Below, piece after piece: positions 5,241 to 7,083 of a stretch of DNA of 7,083 nucleotides (positions within the stretch are counted from its first letter, which is position 1; each line of letters begins with the position of its first letter). The translations under genes were made by a program, and so were the position numbers. The DNA comes from Candidatus Altimarinota bacterium (GTDB lineage: Bacteria; Patescibacteriota; Gracilibacteria; UBA4473), in contig JAHDDZ010000007.1 in the NCBI GenBank assembly GCA_020629095.1, positions 1-7,083 of the forward strand, written 5' to 3'. Below the pieces are notes generated by a model. The model did no database searches. It worked only from the letters and a program-made list of their open reading frames with translations, and was not told the origin of the DNA.

Positions 5241-5305
5241 AAAGAGCTGAGGCATTGTGCCTCAATGGGTTTGGGCTGCCACTTTTGGCAAAACACAAAC
5301 ACCAT
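4943..5305 (-). CDS. Small hypothetical protein, AT-rich, start uncertain
   Basis: I do not recognise this protein. The frame from ATG 5305 gives 120 residues; from the ATG pair at 5182/5179 it gives 79 or 78 (MMAESHIIMEASDIEVLRF...). The C-terminal part looks protein-like: strand-rich VLRFRMKFVKNGQIIRAIL, then IILVAKVVEYY, then an acidic tail KGKEEIVELDDLCDF. No signal peptide or clear membrane helix. The -10 of the promoter at 5310-5339 ends only four bases before ATG 5305, so that ATG would fall at about the transcription start, and the first 40 codons cover conserved hairpins in a frame unlike the other locus. I therefore suspect the shorter protein. Composition is distinctly more AT-rich than hisS and the nucleotidyltransferase; inverted repeats bracket it. 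Convergent with hisS. Confidence 0.55.
   Translation of the reverse strand: MVFVFCQKWQPKPIEAQCLSSFTPTDSHQVQRSFLSLFKLEMMAESHIIMEASDIEVLRFRMKFVKNGQIIRAILSSGIILVAKVVEYYSFDVLPALILLERKGKEEIVELDDLCDFSVT
5237..5290 (-). other. Structured leader resembling the one at 1428-1479
   Basis: In minus-strand order: stem TGCCA/TGGCA with a 4-nt loop (5290-5277), AGCCCAAA (5277-5270), stem TGAGGCA/TGCCTCA with a 3-nt loop (5264-5248), then GCTCTTTTACA (5247-5237). The locus at 1428-1479 has the same order: 5-bp stem with 4-nt loop, AGCCCAAA, palindromic stem, GCTCTTTTACA. Stem sequences differ while the architecture and the single-stranded strings are kept, and the shared strings fall in different reading frames, which favours RNA or DNA structure over coding. 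Confidence 0.5.
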
Positions 5306-5309
5306 TTTT

Positions 5310-5339
5310 ATTATACATCAATTTTTTGCAATCTGTCAA
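5310..5339 (-). promoter_or_regulatory. Consensus sigma-70 promoter for the small minus-strand locus
   Basis: TTGACA (5334-5339), 18-bp spacer, TATAAT (5310-5315): both hexamers are perfect. Start is predicted near 5303, at the ATG of the longer reading frame. Its -35 is four bases from the -35 of the divergent nucleotidyltransferase promoter. Confidence 0.75.
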
Positions 5340-5351
5340 ACTTTTGCAATC
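5324..5351 (+). repeat. Direct repeat TTTTGCAATC in the divergent promoter region
   Basis: TTTTGCAATC occurs at 5324-5333 and 5342-5351, offset 18 bp. The second copy contains the -35 of the nucleotidyltransferase; the first lies in the spacer of the opposite promoter, abutting its -35. TTGCAATC also occurs in the glycosyltransferase promoter. A protein-binding site is possible. Confidence 0.5.
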
Positions 5352-5371
5352 CCCTCCCCGTTGACTATACT
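5344..5371 (+). promoter_or_regulatory. Leaderless-type promoter of the nucleotidyltransferase
   Basis: TTGCAA (5344-5349), 16-bp spacer, TATACT (5366-5371), then six bases (TAGGCC) and ATG. The hexamer, spacer length, distance to ATG and the CCC after TTGCAAT are identical in design to the glycosyltransferase promoter at 963-990. The AGG in TAGGCC is too close to the ATG to act as a normal Shine-Dalgarno. Confidence 0.65.
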
Positions 5372-5377
5372 TAGGCC

Positions 5378-6310
5378 ATGCATGCACTCATCCTCGCTGG
5401 GGGGTTCGCCACGCGCCTGTGGCCACTGACTGAAAACCGCGCAAAGCCTTTGCTTGTGCTGCACGGAAAGACAATTTTGGCGCACATTTTGGCGCAAGTT
5501 CCGGCAGATGTTACTGTGACCGTCGTGGCCAATTTTGCCTTTGCTGATGATTTCATAGAAGAGTTGAAACGCATAAACCGTCCAAAAACGCAGTTGTGGT
5601 GTGAGCCTAGCACATCTGACGGAGAGAAGCTAGGGGCGCTTCGAGCGATCAGCGAATGCGTGCGTGACCTGAAAATAGAGGATGAAATAGCCCTGCTGGC
5701 GGGTGATAACCTGCTGCCCAGCTTTGATTTTGGTGACCTGGCGGTGACCGAAAATGAAGCAAAAATCATTGTGCGCGACATCGGCGACATCGTGCTGGCG
5801 CGATCTTTTGGCGTGGCGGAGGTTGAAAATAGCGTAGTACAATCATTTGTAGAAAAACCCCAAAACCCAACCTCGAGCCTCATTAGCACTGGGTTTTTTG
5901 CCCTTGGGCGTAACTGCATAAACCACCTGCACGACTGCGCTGCTGCCCAGCCCGACGCGCTGGGGGGCGTCATCCCCTACTTGCTGCGACATGGCACTGC
6001 CGTGGGTGCGGCAGAGTACGCTGGAGAGTGGTTTGACGTGGGCAGCTTTGCGGCATATCTTGATGCGCACCGAACACTTACTCCCCAAAAAAATGAGGTT
6101 GATAAAAATGGAAACCAAATCAGTGGTAGCGTATGGATTTCTCCGTCTGCTGAGGTGAAAAACAGTATATTGCACGACTGCATCGTCTATGACAACACGG
6201 TCGTAGAAAACTGCCACGTGTCGTGCAGCGTGATTGACAGTGATGCTATGCTCAGCGGGGTGGACATCAACCAAAAGCTGATACGGGCAGGGCTGCAACT
6301 AAGCCATTGA
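5378..6310 (+). CDS. Sugar-1-phosphate nucleotidyltransferase (NTP-transferase family)
   Basis: Cytoplasmic enzyme forming an NDP-sugar from NTP and a sugar-1-phosphate, supplying glycan synthesis. The 310 residues start with MHALILAGGFATRLWPLTEN, the nucleotide-binding signature (G-G-x-A-T-R-L), followed by K23 in AKPLL. AGDN (108-111) provides metal-binding D110; VEKP (158-161) and STGFF (170-174) are the sugar-binding region; EWFDVGSFAAYLDAH (217-231) holds the second metal-site Asp. From about 248 (ISGSVWISPSAEVKNSILHDCIV...) isoleucine/valine-spaced hexapeptide-like repeats suggest a left-handed beta-helix. Family members are often named glucose-, mannose- or dTDP-glucose pyrophosphorylases; the substrate is not decidable here. 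ATG 5378 fits the signature exactly and lies six bases after the -10. Its 3' end overlaps the convergent gene by 12 bp, and no dedicated terminator is seen. Confidence 0.93.
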   Translation: MHALILAGGFATRLWPLTENRAKPLLVLHGKTILAHILAQVPADVTVTVVANFAFADDFIEELKRINRPKTQLWCEPSTSDGEKLGALRAISECVRDLKIEDEIALLAGDNLLPSFDFGDLAVTENEAKIIVRDIGDIVLARSFGVAEVENSVVQSFVEKPQNPTSSLISTGFFALGRNCINHLHDCAAAQPDALGGVIPYLLRHGTAVGAAEYAGEWFDVGSFAAYLDAHRTLTPQKNEVDKNGNQISGSVWISPSAEVKNSILHDCIVYDNTVVENCHVSCSVIDSDAMLSGVDINQKLIRAGLQLSH

Positions 6311-7083
6311 TGCCCCCTGCGAAATACTCTTTACGGGGTTCCCGCTGCCTAAAAGTTGATTGCTTTTTATTGCATTAAATATCTTTCCAGCACCTATTGG
6401 GTCACTGCTCATGTTCATGACTGGTGCGCCATTTTCGAGCCACATAAAGACGCTCACGGGCTTGCCCTCTGTGTTGGTTGCGTTAAATGAAACGCCCCCT
6501 CGGTCAAAGAACTTTCGGCGTGCTTTTTCCCCTAATTTAAATACATCCAGCGTTTCAAACGCCCAGCTGACAACGCCTTTTGTGTCTGCTAGCGTTTGCT
6601 TAATCCCCGTCAATTTCACCTCTTTTACTTCAGTTCCGTCCATATACGAAATCACTTTTCCAGCCGACTGCACCTTGTCATTAAACACACTCGCACGGAA
6701 AGGTCCATATTGATCCAGCAGCTTCACGCGCTTACTGTGTTCGGCTATTGTTCCCGTAAATGCCTTTTGTTTACTGGCTTTTTCAGTTTGCTGCAGCAGC
6801 GCAATAAACTGATTACTAGCGTCTTTTGGCGTTGTGCGAGTTATCATCTGCTGCCACATGGCACCATCTTTTGCCTCTATCGTATCAATAAAATGCTGCC
6901 GCAAAACCCGCTTTGGCTCCGTGTCACCGACCATAGTCTCGCGCAGTTGGTTACGAGTTGACCTGGCAATCAGGCCTCCGGAGTACGCCGCGTCGACTAA
7001 ATCCTTTGTCAGACTGCTTTTATACGGGTCTCCGTCACTCTTTTTTCGTTCTTTATTAATCGCCTTTCGCGCATCCTCCAGCT
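6299..7083 (-). CDS. Hypothetical protein, C-terminal 260 residues (5' end outside window)
   Basis: I do not recognise this protein. The frame is open from the window edge to TAG at 6299-6301; the first in-frame Met is at 6934, but 50 good coding residues precede it (LEDARKAINKERKKSDGDPY... to the Met), so the real start is probably upstream. The visible part is polar and basic, largely helical to about residue 130 (many Lys/Gln/Arg), then a strand-rich portion (KVISYMDGTEVKEVKLTGIK; GGVSFNATNTEGKPVSVFMW) and a Gly/Ser-rich end. No membrane segment or catalytic motif is recognisable. It converges on the nucleotidyltransferase, overlapping it by 12 bp; both frames are stop-free there. It might be a large scaffold or surface protein, but that is a guess. 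Confidence 0.75.
   Translation of the reverse strand, partial: LEDARKAINKERKKSDGDPYKSSLTKDLVDAAYSGGLIARSTRNQLRETMVGDTEPKRVLRQHFIDTIEAKDGAMWQQMITRTTPKDASNQFIALLQQTEKASKQKAFTGTIAEHSKRVKLLDQYGPFRASVFNDKVQSAGKVISYMDGTEVKEVKLTGIKQTLADTKGVVSWAFETLDVFKLGEKARRKFFDRGGVSFNATNTEGKPVSVFMWLENGAPVMNMSSDPIGAGKIFNAIKSNQLLGSGNPVKSISQGASMA

Noticed and set aside
5371..5973. 200-codon minus-strand frame over the nucleotidyltransferase
   Set aside because: Ser/Arg-rich shadow of a well-supported plus-strand enzyme.
6360..6713. Plus-strand 117-codon frame opposite the last gene
   Set aside because: No support; the minus frame is longer, open to the window edge and protein-like.

Overview
The window looks like a piece of a small-genome, glycan-producing bacterium of the Patescibacteria/CPR type; Saccharibacteria is my best guess. 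That placement is inference from gene style: compact overlapping genes, almost no Shine-Dalgarno sequences, near-leaderless promoters, a CBU_0592-like mini membrane protein and a mildly divergent HisRS. TAA, TAG and TGA all end genes here, so the code appears standard. Base composition is moderate in the housekeeping genes and clearly more AT-rich in two small unknown ORFs.

Layout. (1) 1-956, minus: C-terminally cut GT4 glycosyltransferase with a leaderless-type promoter. (2) 957-1568: a small AT-rich unknown ORF (1027-1362, minus) bracketed by inverted repeats and hairpins, preceded by a GC-rich block of hairpins and a near-perfect consensus promoter (1536-1564, minus). (3) 1569-3487, minus: an overlapping four-gene operon, YtxH-like protein > MGMT-family alkyltransferase > CBU_0592-like membrane protein > NAD-dependent sugar epimerase, with an extended -10 promoter. 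(4) 3488-3575: divergent control region with a 9-bp dyad. (5) 3576-4886, plus: hisS, ending in a bidirectional terminator. (6) 4943-5305, minus: a second small AT-rich ORF, again preceded by a consensus promoter and a hairpin leader resembling the first, and bracketed by a 17-bp inverted repeat. (7) 5378-6310, plus: sugar-1-phosphate nucleotidyltransferase with a promoter of the same design as the glycosyltransferase. (8) 6299-7083, minus: the 3' part of an unknown protein, overlapping the previous gene tail to tail.

The glycosyltransferase, the epimerase and the nucleotidyltransferase fit one job: making nucleotide sugars and building a cell-surface glycan. The first and last share an unusual promoter design (TTGCAATCCC, 16-bp spacer, TAT-type -10, 6 nt, ATG), which suggests co-regulation. 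The main candidate for something undescribed is the pair of modules at about 981-1564 and 4894-5339: promoter, hairpin, AGCCCAAA, hairpin, GCTCTTTTACA, then a short AT-rich ORF enclosed by inverted repeats.
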